A model generated the notes under the pieces. It was not told where the DNA came from. It ran no database searches and saw only the letters and a program-made list of their open reading frames with translations. The translations under genes were made by a program, and so were the position numbers. A DNA stretch of 57,780 nt, taken from Actinomycetota bacterium (lineage in GTDB: Bacteria; Actinomycetota; Thermoleophilia; RBG-16-64-13). Within the stretch, counting starts at the first letter, position 1, and every line of letters begins with the position of its first letter. The DNA lies in NCBI GenBank assembly GCA_018830645.1, contig JAHJSA010000004.1:1-57780 (forward strand), given 5' to 3'. Below, piece by piece: positions 27,620-38,183 of this stretch.

Positions 27620-28660
27620 ATGACGGCCGGCAACACGCGGCAGCGACGCTTCCGGATGCTGATGGTCGGGCTGGCCGTCGCGCTTGTGGCCACCGTACTC
27701 ACCTCGGCGATGCTCGGCGCGGCCTCCCTCTCTCCAGGGGAGGTCGTGCGGGCCACCGTGAGCCTGTTCGCCCCCGATCGCGTGGATGCCGCCTCGTATC
27801 CTTCTTGGGCGCCCCGATTACTGCGCGATCTGAGACTGCCCCGCATCGTCATGGCCCTCGTGGCGGGGCTGGCGCTCTCCACCGCCGGCGCGACACTCCA
27901 GGGTGTGTTCCGGAACCCGCTCGCCGAGCCCTACCTGCTCGGCGTCTCAGCCGGGGCGGCGGTCGGCGCCACCATCGCCATCATCTGGAAGCCGCTGGCA
28001 TTCCTCGGCATCTTCGGGCTGCCCGTATTGGCGTTCGGAGGCGCCTTGTTGGCCGCATTCCTGGTATACCGCCTGGCCACGTTCGCCGAAGAGACGTCGA
28101 GTGTCTCGCTGCTGCTCTCCGGCGTCGCGGTAGGGTCCACATTCACCGCCGTGCTGTCGCTGCTCATGGTTGCCACCCAGTACGATCTGCGCACCGTGGT
28201 GGTGTGGCTGATGGGGGGCCTGACCACCGCTTCTTGGACCAAGATCGCCGTGGCCGCGCCTTTGGTCATGGCCGGGTTCGTGATCATGCTTGCCCACGCT
28301 CCCCGTCTGAACCTCATGCTGATGGGCGAGACCCGGGCGAAGGAGTTGGGCGTGGACGCACACGCGACGCGGCGCAACCTCCTGGTGGTCGCATCGCTCA
28401 CCACTGCGGGAGCCGTAGCCTTCACGGGGCTCATCGGATTCGTGGGGCTCATGGTGCCCCACATGGTCCGCCTCATCTTGGGCCCCGACCACCGCCACGT
28501 GCTCCCGGCCGCGGGCCTCCTCGGCGCCCTGTTCCTCCTGCTCGCCGACACGCTCGCTCGCACCATACTCGACCCGGCGGAGATCCCGGTGGGCATCATC
28601 ACCGCGTTCGTGGGGGGTCCGTTCTTCCTCTATCTGCTGCGGACGCGCCGCGGAGTCTGA
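27620..28660 (+). CDS. btuC: cobalamin ABC transporter permease
   Basis: 346 residues with about ten transmembrane helices (FecCD/BtuC family). Start ATG at 27620 (MTAGNTRQRR); the frame opens earlier inside btuF, which is not credible. Family landmarks: LRLPRIVMALVAGLALSTAG, NPLAEPYLLGVSAGAA and GFVGLMVPHMVRLILGPDHR. It follows btuF by 28 nt and precedes btuD by 1 nt. Confidence 0.95.
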   Translation: MTAGNTRQRRFRMLMVGLAVALVATVLTSAMLGAASLSPGEVVRATVSLFAPDRVDAASYPSWAPRLLRDLRLPRIVMALVAGLALSTAGATLQGVFRNPLAEPYLLGVSAGAAVGATIAIIWKPLAFLGIFGLPVLAFGGALLAAFLVYRLATFAEETSSVSLLLSGVAVGSTFTAVLSLLMVATQYDLRTVVVWLMGGLTTASWTKIAVAAPLVMAGFVIMLAHAPRLNLMLMGETRAKELGVDAHATRRNLLVVASLTTAGAVAFTGLIGFVGLMVPHMVRLILGPDHRHVLPAAGLLGALFLLLADTLARTILDPAEIPVGIITAFVGGPFFLYLLRTRRGV

Positions 28661-28661
28661 C

Positions 28662-30128
28662 GTGGGCCGAGCACTCGACACACGCGCACTCTCCGACGCC
28701 GCGCCCACGACCCCCGACGACGCCCCACCCGCCCTCGAGGCGCGCGGCCTGCACGTACGCCGTGACGGCCGCACGCTTCTCGGCGGCATCGACCTGGTGG
28801 TGTCCACCGGAGCGTTCCTCGGTGTGCTCGGCCCGAACGGCTCCGGCAAGACCACGCTGCTGCGCTCGCTGACCGGGGCGCTGGCACTGAGCGAAGGTGA
28901 GGTGTTCATCGAGGGGCGTCCTCTCGCGAGCAGCGACCTCTCGTACGTAGCTCAGCGCATCGGGATCGTGCCGCAGACCTTCACGCTCGACTTCAAGTTC
29001 ACGGTTCGAGAGGTCGTGGCATTGGGACGCTACCCCCACCGGCGCTCGTGGAGCGGATGGGACAGTGGGGCCGACGAGACCGTCGACGCGGCCCTCGAGG
29101 CCCTCTCGATCACCGATCTGGCCGATCGTCCCGTCACCGAGATATCGGGAGGCGAGCGCCAGCGGGTGCTCATCGCCCAGACCCTCGCCCAAGACACCCC
29201 CATACTCATGCTGGACGAGCCGCTCAACAACCTCGACTTGAATCACCAGTTGCAGGTGATGCAGGTGCTCGCCCGGCTCCACTCCGAAGGGCGCACGATC
29301 CTGGTCGTAGTGCACGACATCAATATGGCCGCGCAGTACTGCGCCGATCTCGTGCTGCTGTCGAACGGTCGCGTGGCGGCAGAGGGCACCCCTGAGCGTA
29401 TCCTCACGCCCGAGGTGATCCTCGACGTCTTTTCCACGCGAGTGGCCGTGCACCGCCAGGGAGGCCGTCCCTACGTGACGCCCCTGGGCCTCTCCCCCCG
29501 GCGGGCGGCCGACGGGGCGCTCGAGTTCCGGCTGCACCTGATCACGGGTGGGGGGGCCGGAGCGGACCTGGCCCGCGACCTCGTGCATCTCGGGTTCACG
29601 CCGAGCCTCGGGGTGGTGAGCGTATTCGACACCGACTTCGAGGTCGCCCGGAGCCTGGACTTGAGCGTGGTGTCCGCTCCCCCGTTCCAGCCTCTCACGC
29701 GCGACGATGTGCGCGAACATGAGGCCCTGGCCCGAGAGGCCGACTGCGTCGTGGTGGCTCCTCAAGTGTACGGAGCGGGGAACTTGGCCAACCTCGAGGT
29801 GGCCCACGCTGCGCTCAAGGCCGGGGTCGAGGTCGTGGTGGTGACGGGGCCACCGATCGGATCCCGCGACCTGACCGAGGGCCGAGCCGCCGAGCTCGAA
29901 CGCGCCCTGCTCGAGGGGGGCGCGGTCGCCGTACCCGACGCGGCCGGTGCGGTCGATCACGTCTGTGTACTCGCCAAGAGGGCGGCGGCGCGCGGGGCGG
30001 CGGCGGAGGCACGGCCGGCGTCCGGGCCGCAACCCGCGCCGGAGCCACGGCCGGTGCCCGGATCTCAGTCGGCGCCCGGGCCGGCGCCCGGATCTCCACG
30101 GTCGCGAGACGAAGATGGGGGCACCTGA
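28662..30128 (+). CDS. btuD: cobalamin ABC transporter ATPase with Rossmann-like extension
   Basis: 488 residues, far longer than a plain BtuD (~250). Residues ~25-260 form the ABC domain: Walker A GPNGSGKTTL, signature ISGGERQRV, Walker B ILMLDEPL and H-loop VVVHDI. Residues ~285-430 form a second alpha/beta domain (LHLITGGGAGADLARDL... GVVSVFDTDFEVARSL... ADCVVVAPQ), a type known behind some archaeal and bacterial BtuD proteins. The last ~45 residues are Pro/Ala-rich and probably disordered. Start GTG at 28662. Confidence 0.92.
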   Translation: MGRALDTRALSDAAPTTPDDAPPALEARGLHVRRDGRTLLGGIDLVVSTGAFLGVLGPNGSGKTTLLRSLTGALALSEGEVFIEGRPLASSDLSYVAQRIGIVPQTFTLDFKFTVREVVALGRYPHRRSWSGWDSGADETVDAALEALSITDLADRPVTEISGGERQRVLIAQTLAQDTPILMLDEPLNNLDLNHQLQVMQVLARLHSEGRTILVVVHDINMAAQYCADLVLLSNGRVAAEGTPERILTPEVILDVFSTRVAVHRQGGRPYVTPLGLSPRRAADGALEFRLHLITGGGAGADLARDLVHLGFTPSLGVVSVFDTDFEVARSLDLSVVSAPPFQPLTRDDVREHEALAREADCVVVAPQVYGAGNLANLEVAHAALKAGVEVVVVTGPPIGSRDLTEGRAAELERALLEGGAVAVPDAAGAVDHVCVLAKRAAARGAAAEARPASGPQPAPEPRPVPGSQSAPGPAPGSPRSRDEDGGT

Positions 30129-30130
30129 CC

Positions 30131-30574
30131 GTGTGGGTGATCGTGCACACGGTGTCCGGCCTCGCGCTCGGCGCCGCCCTGGGACACGAGGATGTAGGAG
30201 CCCCCTGGTGGATCGTCGCGATCGTCGCCCTCATCGCCCACGCGCTCCTCGATGTGGTGCCGCACTGGGACTACACGCGGCAGCCCCGCCTACACCTGTG
30301 GGTGCTCGGTGATGTGGGAGCGTCGCTGATCGTGTTCGTGACCGGTTGGCTGGTGTTCGACCTGCCCGGCCTCGCCCTCCTCGGAGCGGCGATCTCGGCC
30401 GCGCCCGACCTCGATGTGCTCGACGCGGTGCTCCCCGTGCGCAGGCACAGGCGTCTGTTCCCGAGTCACTGGAAGGCGTACCCGCACGGCAGCATGGGGC
30501 CGCTCGGTGGCATGCTCGTGCAGGCCGCGGTGGTGGGGCTCTCCCTGCTGGCCGTGGTGCGGCTCACCGGGTAG
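30131..30574 (+). CDS. small membrane protein, DUF457-like putative hydrolase
   Basis: 147 residues with about four hydrophobic helices. It has His/Asp motifs in the style of membrane metal-dependent hydrolases: AHALLDVVPHWDY, APDLDVLD and FPSHWKAYPHGS. Start GTG at 30131, 2 nt after btuD, so it is probably in the riboswitch operon. Its 3' end faces the GNAT gene with 4 nt between stops. Hydrolase activity is unproven. Confidence 0.65.
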   Translation: MWVIVHTVSGLALGAALGHEDVGAPWWIVAIVALIAHALLDVVPHWDYTRQPRLHLWVLGDVGASLIVFVTGWLVFDLPGLALLGAAISAAPDLDVLDAVLPVRRHRRLFPSHWKAYPHGSMGPLGGMLVQAAVVGLSLLAVVRLTG

Positions 30575-30578
30575 AGGG

Positions 30579-31751
30579 TCAGACGTCCCGTTCGTATATG
30601 CGCCAGGTCTTGTAGCGGTGGGCCCCCATGAACTCGGCGGCACGCAAGATCATATGGTTCTCTTCCAGAAGCAGGGAGATGTCGCAGGTCTCGTAGCCGC
30701 GCTCCACCCCGTAGCGCTTCACGTCGCGGTAGAGGAGCGCGTCGATGCCGAGGCGTCGGAATCGCGGCAGCACGCCGAAGAACATCAGCCGCGCGCGCGG
30801 TATCCGGCGCCGGGTAAGAAGGAGTCGGGCCACGCGCACCGGGTCTGAGTCCCCGTACCACTTCCATCGGGGGCGCAGAGCGTAGTAGGGATCGGGGAAG
30901 GCGCCGAAGACCGCGGCCGGCTCGCCGGAGACGTAGGCGAAGCGGACGAGGCCTTCATCGAGGATCGGACGCAACGTGTCCGCGAGAGCCCCCGCCTCTC
31001 CTTCCGTTAGGGGCAGGAAGCCCCAGTTGTCCGCCCACGCCTGATTGTAGAGGTCCACCACGAGCCGGATGTCGGCGTCCAGATCGCTGCGGGAGATCGT
31101 GCGAATCGTGATGTCGCGCCGCTCCTCCACTCTGGCCGCGACCTGTTCGAGCTTGACCGGAGAGGGGGACCTCACGTCGACGAGGTAGGCGTGGTAGTCC
31201 ATGACCTTCCGCAGACCGCACGCCTCCAAGAGTCGATCGTAGTAGGGTGGGTTATGCGTCTGCTCGACCGTGGGAGGGGAGTCGAAACCGTCCACCAGGA
31301 CGCCCTGCCGCTCGTGAGTCACGTTGGAGTACTCCCCGGGGCCACGCAGGGTGGTCATGCCACGCTCGGCCACCCATTCCCTCGCGCGCTCGACCAGCTC
31401 CGAGGCCACCTGCGCGTCGTCCACGCACTCGAAGAATCCGAACGAGCCCACGCGGCACCCGTGATACTCGTTGAACCGGTGGTTCACGGCGGCGGAGATT
31501 CGGCCGACAACCTCCCCTGCCTGGCGGGCGAGGAGATGCGTGACCTCGGCATGGTCGTGGTACGCGTGCTTCGACGTGAGAAGGCCTGTGAGTCCGAGCA
31601 GACGACTTCCGAGCAGATCGCCGTTCAAAGGCGGCGTCCAGTGTGGGTCGCCCCGATAGAGCCGCCAGGGGAAGCGGACGAACTCCTTCAGGCCGACGCC
31701 GCCGAGCGGAACCTCTTCGATCGTGAGGTCCCCGGCCCTGGGCTGCGCCAT
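30579..31751 (-). CDS. GNAT-family acetyltransferase-like protein
   Basis: 390 residues from MAQPRAGDLTIEEVPLGG; the frame opens at 31850 inside purF. The N-terminal half has FVRFPWRLYRGDPHWTPPL and RISAAVNHRFNEYH, as in a large uncharacterised GNAT-like family. The C-terminal half includes the acetyl-CoA-binding-like turn FFGVLPRFRRLGIDALLY. It follows purF by 14 nt, so it is probably the last gene of the purC-purF operon. Substrate unknown. Confidence 0.78.
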   Translation of the reverse strand: MAQPRAGDLTIEEVPLGGVGLKEFVRFPWRLYRGDPHWTPPLNGDLLGSRLLGLTGLLTSKHAYHDHAEVTHLLARQAGEVVGRISAAVNHRFNEYHGCRVGSFGFFECVDDAQVASELVERAREWVAERGMTTLRGPGEYSNVTHERQGVLVDGFDSPPTVEQTHNPPYYDRLLEACGLRKVMDYHAYLVDVRSPSPVKLEQVAARVEERRDITIRTISRSDLDADIRLVVDLYNQAWADNWGFLPLTEGEAGALADTLRPILDEGLVRFAYVSGEPAAVFGAFPDPYYALRPRWKWYGDSDPVRVARLLLTRRRIPRARLMFFGVLPRFRRLGIDALLYRDVKRYGVERGYETCDISLLLEENHMILRAAEFMGAHRYKTWRIYERDV

Positions 31752-31765
31752 TCGGCCCCGGGCCT

Positions 31766-33208
31766 CTACCGCCCCTGCGCTCCTTCGTACCGAAACTTCG
31801 ACCGGCGCAGTTCTTCCGGCACCTCGCAGGGATACTCTCCGCTGAAGCACGCCGCACAGAAGCGATCGGGATCCAACCTCGTGGCGCGCAGCAGCCCGTC
31901 CAGTGAGAGGTACGCCAAGGAAGTGGCACCCAACTCCGCGGCGATCTCTTCGACCGTCCGCTCGAACGCGATGAACTCGTCCTGGCTGGCCATGTCGATG
32001 CCGTAGAAGCAGGGAAAGACGATGGGAGGCGAAGAGATACGCAGGTGCACCTCGGCCGCCCCGGCCTCGAAGAGCATGTGCACCAGCCGGCTCGTGGTGT
32101 TGCCCCGCACGATGGAGTCGTCCACCACCACCAGCCGCCTTCCGCGGATGGTGGAGCTCAGCGGGTTCAGCTTCATGCGGATGCCCAACTTGCGCAGATC
32201 GGCGTCGGGATCGATGAACGTGCGGCCGATGTAGCGGTTCTTCACCAGACCTTCACCGAACGGGATGCCGCTGCGTGACGAGTAGCCGATGGCCGCGGAA
32301 TTGCCGGTGTCGGGTACCGGTATGACGAGATCGGCGTCGACCGGCGACTCGCGGGCAAGCTCTTGGCCCATGCGGCTGCGGGCCGAGTAGAGGGTCTGAC
32401 CGCTCATCACCGAGTCCGGCCTCGCGAAGTAGATGAACTCGAAGATACAGAGGGCCTCACCCTGCCTCTCGACCACGCGTTCGAAGTGGTAGCCGTCCTC
32501 GTCGATCCACACCATCTCGCCGGGCTCGACCTCCCGCACCACCTTGGCCCCGATGATGTCGAGCGCCGACGTCTCGCTGGCCAGGACGAAACGGTCGTCG
32601 AGACGGCCGAGCACCAGTGGCCGGACCCCGTACGGGTCGCGGAAACCGACGACGGAGGACTCGGTGAGCACCACCGCGGAGAAGGCGCCCCGCAGCCGCG
32701 GGATCACGTCACGCAGGGCGTCGAGGATGTCTCCCGACGGGTGCTCCGCCAGCAGCGCGGCGATAATCTCGGTGTCGGACGTCGACGAGAGCACGACGCC
32801 ACGGGCGACCAGGTCGCGGCGCAGTTCGTCGGTGTTCACCAAGTTACCGTTGTGGGCCAGGGCGATCGCCGACCCGTTGCGGTCGCGATGTATGGGCTGC
32901 GCGTTCCGCCACTCGCTGGAGCCGGTGGTCGAGTAGCGCACGTGTCCGATGGCGATTTGGCCCGTCAGGCTGCGCAGGGTCTGCTCCTTGAACACCTGCG
33001 AGAGCAGCCCCATCTCCTTGTAGACGGTGAGGTGGGACTGGTCGCTCACGGCGATGCCGGCCGACTCCTGACCGCGGTGCTGAAGCGCGAACAGCGCGAA
33101 GAACGTCAGCCGAGCCACGTCCCGCTCGGGCGCGAAGATGGCGAAGACGCCGCACTCGTCGTGCGGCGAATCGTCGTCGAAGAAGTCCCAGTCGGGCAGG
33201 TGGTCCAC
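31766..33208 (-). CDS. purF: amidophosphoribosyltransferase, [4Fe-4S] type
   Basis: First committed step: PRPP plus glutamine to phosphoribosylamine. 480 residues. An 18-residue propeptide ends before the nucleophile Cys19 (HDECGVFAIF), as in the Bacillus enzyme. The PRPP loop is RRLVVVDDSIVRGNTTSR. Iron-sulfur ligands are visible in LCIFEFIYFARPDS, FPCFYGIDMAS and FCAACFSGEYP, matching B. subtilis PurF and implying oxygen sensitivity. It starts directly after the purL stop. Confidence 0.97.
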   Translation of the reverse strand: MDHLPDWDFFDDDSPHDECGVFAIFAPERDVARLTFFALFALQHRGQESAGIAVSDQSHLTVYKEMGLLSQVFKEQTLRSLTGQIAIGHVRYSTTGSSEWRNAQPIHRDRNGSAIALAHNGNLVNTDELRRDLVARGVVLSSTSDTEIIAALLAEHPSGDILDALRDVIPRLRGAFSAVVLTESSVVGFRDPYGVRPLVLGRLDDRFVLASETSALDIIGAKVVREVEPGEMVWIDEDGYHFERVVERQGEALCIFEFIYFARPDSVMSGQTLYSARSRMGQELARESPVDADLVIPVPDTGNSAAIGYSSRSGIPFGEGLVKNRYIGRTFIDPDADLRKLGIRMKLNPLSSTIRGRRLVVVDDSIVRGNTTSRLVHMLFEAGAAEVHLRISSPPIVFPCFYGIDMASQDEFIAFERTVEEIAAELGATSLAYLSLDGLLRATRLDPDRFCAACFSGEYPCEVPEELRRSKFRYEGAQGR

Positions 33209-35509
33209 TCAGCGAACCTCCAGGGCCCGCTCGAGCCCGTTGTCGTACGCGTCGCGCATCGCGGCGAGAGGCAATTCGATCTGCTCCCACCCAACGGCCA
33301 TGCGAAGGGCTTCGCCGCCCACGGTCCCGAGGACGGCGCTCGGCACACCGGCTCCCTCGCACAGCTTCTGGAAGGCTCCCGAGACGGCAGGCGCCACCGA
33401 GACCACGACCCTGGTAGGCGCTTCCCCGAACAGCACGAGGTCGTGTCGCCCCGAGCCACCTGCCGCCGGGTCGAGGTCCACCCGGGCACCTATGCCTCCC
33501 GACAGGCAGCTCTCGGCAAGAGCCACCGCCAGGCCGCCATCGGAGCAGTCGTGTGCCGAGCGCAGCATGCCGTCGACGATCGCCTTGCGCACGACGCCTT
33601 GCAGGAGCACCTCGGCCTCTAGATCCACATCGGGGATACGACCCTCGACACAGCCGAACCACCGCTTCTGGTACTCGGAGCCGTCCAACGCCGGCGGCGC
33701 GTCACCCAGGAGCAGGACCACGTCTCCTGCATCGCCGAAGGCGACCCCGCAACGGGCCTCGACATCGTCGCTCAGACCGAGCATGCCCACCACCGGCGTG
33801 GGATAGATGGCCTGGCCGAAACTCTCGTTGTAGAGGGAGACGTTGCCCGAGATCACCGGCACGCCGAAGGCCTCACAGGCTTCGGCCATGCCTTCGATGG
33901 CGCGGCTCAACTGAGAGGAGATCGGCCCCTTCTCGGGGTTGCCGAAGTTCAGGCAGTTGGTCACCGCGATGGGCTCCGCCCCGACGCAGGAGACGTTGCG
34001 GGCGGCCTCGGCGACGGCGGCCTTGCCGCCCCGGTACGGATCGAGGTAGGTGTGCCGACCGTTGCCGTCGGTGCACACGGCCAGGGCGCCCCCCGTCTCT
34101 TTCAACCGCAACAGGGCGGCGTCACCGCCGGGCAGGATCACCGTGTTCAGCTGCACCTGGTGGTCGTACTGCTCCCAGATCCACCGACGAGAGGCGATGT
34201 CGGGTGCGGCTAGGAGGTCGAGCATGATCTCGGCGAGCGGAGCGTCCGGAGGCGGATACGATGCCGCATCCACGGGGGAATCCACCTCATGGTCCGGACG
34301 CTCGAGCTCGACCACGCACAGCGGCGCGTCGGCCAGAGCGTCGGCCGGCATGTCGCCCACCATCTCGCCGTGATGGAACACCCGCAGGTGACCAGTGTTG
34401 GTGACCTCACCCACGACCGTGCAGTCCAGGTCCCACCGCTCGCAGGCCGCGGCCACCTCAGGCTGATCGGCAGGGGTGACGATGGCGAGCATGCGCTCCT
34501 GGCTCTCGCTGATCATGATCTCCCAGGGCTCCATGTCGGCCTCGCGCAGGGGCACCCGGTCGGTATGGAAGTCGATGCCCACGCCGCCCTTCGCCGCCAT
34601 CTCGCTCGACGACGAAGTGATGCCCGCCGCCCCCAGGTCTTGCAGAGCCACGAAGCGCCCTGATTGCAGCAACTCGAGGCATACCTCGAGCAGCTTCTTC
34701 TCGGTGAACGGATCGCCCACCTGCACCGAGGGACGCTTCTCTTCCAGCTTCTCGTCGAACTCTTGACTGGCCAGCACGCTCGCCCCGCCGATGCCGTCGC
34801 GGCCCGTCTTCGAGCCGAAGAGCACCACGTGGTTCCCAACGCCCGCAGCCTTGCTCCTCACGATGTTCTCGTGACGCACGAGCCCCACCGTCATGGCGTT
34901 CACCAGGCAGTTGCCCGAATAGGCGTCTTCGAAGTACACCTCGCCGCCCACGGTGGGCACGCCCATGCAGTTGCCGTAACCGCCGATGCCGGCCACCACG
35001 TGCTCGAACAGATAGCGCTGTCGGTCGTAGGGCGCGCCCGCGGGAGCCCCTGGAGCGCCCCCCTCGGCCTGCCGCCCGCCGCCGACGGCGGGAGAGTCGG
35101 CCCTGTGGGCGGGGCTCGGCGCGATCTCGCCGAAGCGGAGCGAATCGAGGTTGCAGATGGGGCGCGCGCCCATCGCGAAGATGTCGCGCAAGATGCCGCC
35201 GACTCCCGTAGCCGCGCCCTGATAGGGCTCGACGGCGGATGGATGGTTATGGCTCTCGACCTTCATGGCGACCGCTAGACCGCCGCCGATGTCCACGATG
35301 CCCGCGTTCTCGCCCGGGCCCTGCAGCACGCGCTCCCCATCGACGGGGAAGCGTCGAAGGTAGGCGCGCGAGTGTTTGTAGCCGCAGTGCTCGCTCCACA
35401 TGAGGGAGTACACGGCGAGCTCGACGTGGGTGGGTACGCGGCCTTGAATCTCCTTGATCTTCTCGTACTCCCCCGCGGTCAGGCCGAGCTCGGCGTAGAG
35501 TTCGGGCAT
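33209..35509 (-). CDS. purL: FGAM synthase, PurL subunit (small type)
   Basis: Synthetase subunit of the PurSQL complex. 766 residues. Conserved [12 protein letters not shown] with the catalytic His, [23 protein letters not shown] and [13 protein letters not shown]. An Ala/Gly-rich insert near residue 150 ([17 protein letters not shown]) is unusual and looks like a disordered loop. It forms one transcriptional unit with purC, purS, purQ and the zinc-ribbon gene upstream and purF downstream. Confidence 0.97.
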   Translation of the reverse strand: MPELYAELGLTAGEYEKIKEIQGRVPTHVELAVYSLMWSEHCGYKHSRAYLRRFPVDGERVLQGPGENAGIVDIGGGLAVAMKVESHNHPSAVEPYQGAATGVGGILRDIFAMGARPICNLDSLRFGEIAPSPAHRADSPAVGGGRQAEGGAPGAPAGAPYDRQRYLFEHVVAGIGGYGNCMGVPTVGGEVYFEDAYSGNCLVNAMTVGLVRHENIVRSKAAGVGNHVVLFGSKTGRDGIGGASVLASQEFDEKLEEKRPSVQVGDPFTEKKLLEVCLELLQSGRFVALQDLGAAGITSSSSEMAAKGGVGIDFHTDRVPLREADMEPWEIMISESQERMLAIVTPADQPEVAAACERWDLDCTVVGEVTNTGHLRVFHHGEMVGDMPADALADAPLCVVELERPDHEVDSPVDAASYPPPDAPLAEIMLDLLAAPDIASRRWIWEQYDHQVQLNTVILPGGDAALLRLKETGGALAVCTDGNGRHTYLDPYRGGKAAVAEAARNVSCVGAEPIAVTNCLNFGNPEKGPISSQLSRAIEGMAEACEAFGVPVISGNVSLYNESFGQAIYPTPVVGMLGLSDDVEARCGVAFGDAGDVVLLLGDAPPALDGSEYQKRWFGCVEGRIPDVDLEAEVLLQGVVRKAIVDGMLRSAHDCSDGGLAVALAESCLSGGIGARVDLDPAAGGSGRHDLVLFGEAPTRVVVSVAPAVSGAFQKLCEGAGVPSAVLGTVGGEALRMAVGWEQIELPLAAMRDAYDNGLERALEVR

Positions 35510-35512
35510 ACC

Positions 35513-35737
35513 CTACTCCCCCGCCTTGGGGTCGTCGCCGGCGGGAGCAGCGCTGCCCGAGGGCGTGGCGTCGCCGGCCGGGGCGCCATCGACCATCCGG
35601 CAATCGGGCCCCATCCCGGGGATCTCCTCAATACCAAGCTGACTCAGACACACGCGACAGACGCACATGTCCGGCAGGTAGCCCTTGGTGAACGTATCCG
35701 CGTGACCGCAACGAGGGCAGATCGACGTCGAAGCCAT
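35513..35737 (-). CDS. 74-residue zinc-ribbon protein inside the pur operon
   Basis: The N-terminal half has [11 protein letters not shown] and [12 protein letters not shown], two CxxC pairs for a zinc ribbon. The C-terminal half is a Gly/Ala/Pro/Asp-rich tail. It overlaps the purQ stop by 1 nt and ends 3 nt before purL, so it should be made along with the FGAM synthase subunits. No purine enzyme is known to need such a protein. A structural or regulatory role is speculative. Confidence 0.7.
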   Translation of the reverse strand: MASTSICPRCGHADTFTKGYLPDMCVCRVCLSQLGIEEIPGMGPDCRMVDGAPAGDATPSGSAAPAGDDPKAGE

Positions 35738-36459
35738 CAGCGCACCTCCAACACATGCTCAAGGAGAGAATCGAACAGCCCTCGGCCGCCCGCCCCACCC
35801 ACCACAGACTCACAGACCCGTTCCGGATGCGGCATCAGGCCGAGCACGTTGCCTCCTTCGTTGACAAGGCCGGCCACGTTGTCCACCGCGCCGTTCGGAT
35901 TAGCGTCATCGGTCACGTTCCCCTGCGCATCGCAGTAGCGGAAGACCACCAGCCGGCGATCTTCGATCTCTTGCAGACTCTCGGCGCCCGCGGTCCATGC
36001 GCCTTCGTTGTGGTTCACGGGGATCTGTACGACGTCCCCCACACGCAGGCTGCGGGTGAAGGGAGTGTCGGTGCGTTCCACGCGAAGATGCTGGGCTCGG
36101 CACACGAACTTCAGGCCTCGGTTGCGCAGCATGGCGCCGTGCAGCATGTGGGCCTCCGTCAGGATCTGAAAACCGTTGCAGATGCCCATGACAAGCCCCC
36201 CGGCGTCGGAGAACGCCGCCACCTCTCGCATCAGCGGACTGAAGCGGGCGATGGCCCCCGTGCGTAGGTAGTCGCCGTACGAGAAGCCTCCGGGGAGGAT
36301 CACCACGTCGGGAGCCCGCAGGTCGTGGTCTTTGTGCCAGAGGTAGTAGGGCTCAGCTTCGGGGAAGGTGCCGAGGGCGTGCATAGTGTCGTACTCACAG
36401 TTGGAACCGGGGAACACGACGATGCCGAACCGGACTCCCCCGGAGGTGCGTGCCGTCAC
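35737..36459 (-). CDS. purQ: FGAM synthase, glutaminase subunit PurQ
   Basis: Supplies ammonia from glutamine to PurL. 240 residues from GTG at 36459, overlapping the purS stop by 4 nt (GTGA). Class I amidotransferase features: [32 protein letters not shown], the nucleophile elbow [10 protein letters not shown] and the C-terminal LMPHPERV (His/Glu). The apparent frame to 36573 runs back through purS and is rejected. Confidence 0.96.
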   Translation of the reverse strand: MTARTSGGVRFGIVVFPGSNCEYDTMHALGTFPEAEPYYLWHKDHDLRAPDVVILPGGFSYGDYLRTGAIARFSPLMREVAAFSDAGGLVMGICNGFQILTEAHMLHGAMLRNRGLKFVCRAQHLRVERTDTPFTRSLRVGDVVQIPVNHNEGAWTAGAESLQEIEDRRLVVFRYCDAQGNVTDDANPNGAVDNVAGLVNEGGNVLGLMPHPERVCESVVGGAGGRGLFDSLLEHVLEVR

Positions 36460-36758
36460 TCCCCCGCCTCCGCTTCGCCGCCGATGCCGTTCCCGTCGTC
36501 GCCGATGCCATCCACCGAGGCGAGATCGAAGCTGTAGTCTTCGATGATGGGGTTCGCCAGCAGGCGCCTGCACATGGCGTCGACGTCGGCACGGACCGCG
36601 CTCTCGTCATCGCCCTCGACGAGCAGGGTGATGAAGCGGCCCACCCGTATGTCGATCGCACCGGAGAAGCCGAGGGCGGGCAGCGCCCGCTCGACCGTGG
36701 CACCCTGCGGATCCAGGATGCCGGCCTTGGGCGTCACGTACACCGAAACCTTGAACAT
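36456..36758 (-). CDS. purS: FGAM synthase, PurS subunit
   Basis: 100 residues; bridges PurL and PurQ. Begins MFKVSVYVTPKAGILDPQG, with FITLLVEGDDE and CRRLLANPIIEDY. The Asp/Gly-rich C-terminal tail is longer than in most PurS. GAGGAGAG precedes the ATG. It lies 92 nt downstream of purC. Confidence 0.94.
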   Translation of the reverse strand: MFKVSVYVTPKAGILDPQGATVERALPALGFSGAIDIRVGRFITLLVEGDDESAVRADVDAMCRRLLANPIIEDYSFDLASVDGIGDDGNGIGGEAEAGE

Positions 36759-36850
36759 GCGTCTCTCCTCAGCGGCCCGGCGCCCACTCGGGCGCGGACC
36801 TTGGTCACCGTCCGCCGGTAGCGACGCGGCGGTAGGACACTAGCCCTCGA

Positions 36851-37573
<723 letters not shown>

Positions 37574-37630
37574 GCACTCTCCAGCGGTCTCGTGCGCGTG
37601 TTCGCAGTGGTGGTCACTACCTCCGTTCAG

Positions 37631-37636
37631 ATTCTA
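37631..37636 (-). promoter_or_regulatory. -10 element of the purC operon
   Basis: On the minus strand TGATAGAAT gives the hexamer TAGAAT, about 58 nt before the purC ATG. The -35 is weak. The region is divergent with the membrane-protein gene at 37755. Confidence 0.5.
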
Positions 37637-37754
37637 TCAGGTCGCCGACCCGGCGCGCCCGCGAGGCTCATCCCGGATCGACCAGTCGCAGAGTAGACGC
37701 ACAGAACGCGGCGGGCTCCTTCGGTCGGGCGAAAAAGCGGTATCCTCGGAACCT

Positions 37755-38183
37755 ATGAAGTGGCTGCGGCCAAGAGGGAGGCGCCCCCGAGGCGTCACAA
37801 TAATCGCCCTGATGCTCCTCGGGCAGGCCTTGGTCTGGACGGCGACGGGTACCCTGCACTTCTCCGAGTTGCCCTCCCTCCGCCTGCCCGCAACGGATAC
37901 CTCGTACTTCAATCTCGCGCTGGTGGGACTCAACCTGGTCATCGCACTGGGCATGCTGCTCCTTCGACCGTGGGCCTGGATGGCGGCGATGACCGTTCAG
38001 GGCACCTCACTCGGAGCGGGGCTCTGGGCATACTACCTCGGCTCGCCCGACTTCCTGCTCATGGGCACGTCGGTGCTGGTGGTGCTCTACCTCAACCTGC
38101 ACGAAGTCCGAAGGCCGTTCGGCGTGGAAGACCTCCGACTACGTTGGAACGCCGGACAGGAGGAGCCCGATGAACTCCTCTGA
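37755..38183 (+). CDS. membrane protein with four hydrophobic helices
   Basis: 142 residues from ATG at 37755 (MKWLRPRGRR). A basic N-terminus is followed by about four hydrophobic segments (VTIIALMLLGQALVW, YFNLALVGLNLVIALGMLLL, ...LLMGTSVLVVLYLNL). No convincing ribosome site; a TATCCT -10-like hexamer at 37741-37746 sits so close that the mRNA could be leaderless. Its 3' end overlaps the Vps62-like gene by 14 nt. Function unknown. Confidence 0.7.
   Translation: MKWLRPRGRRPRGVTIIALMLLGQALVWTATGTLHFSELPSLRLPATDTSYFNLALVGLNLVIALGMLLLRPWAWMAAMTVQGTSLGAGLWAYYLGSPDFLLMGTSVLVVLYLNLHEVRRPFGVEDLRLRWNAGQEEPDELL

Noticed and set aside
28599-30032. 477-codon minus-strand frame
   Set aside because: Antisense to btuD, which has all ABC motifs.
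32363-33622. 419-codon plus-strand frame
   Set aside because: Shadow of purF and purL, composition only.
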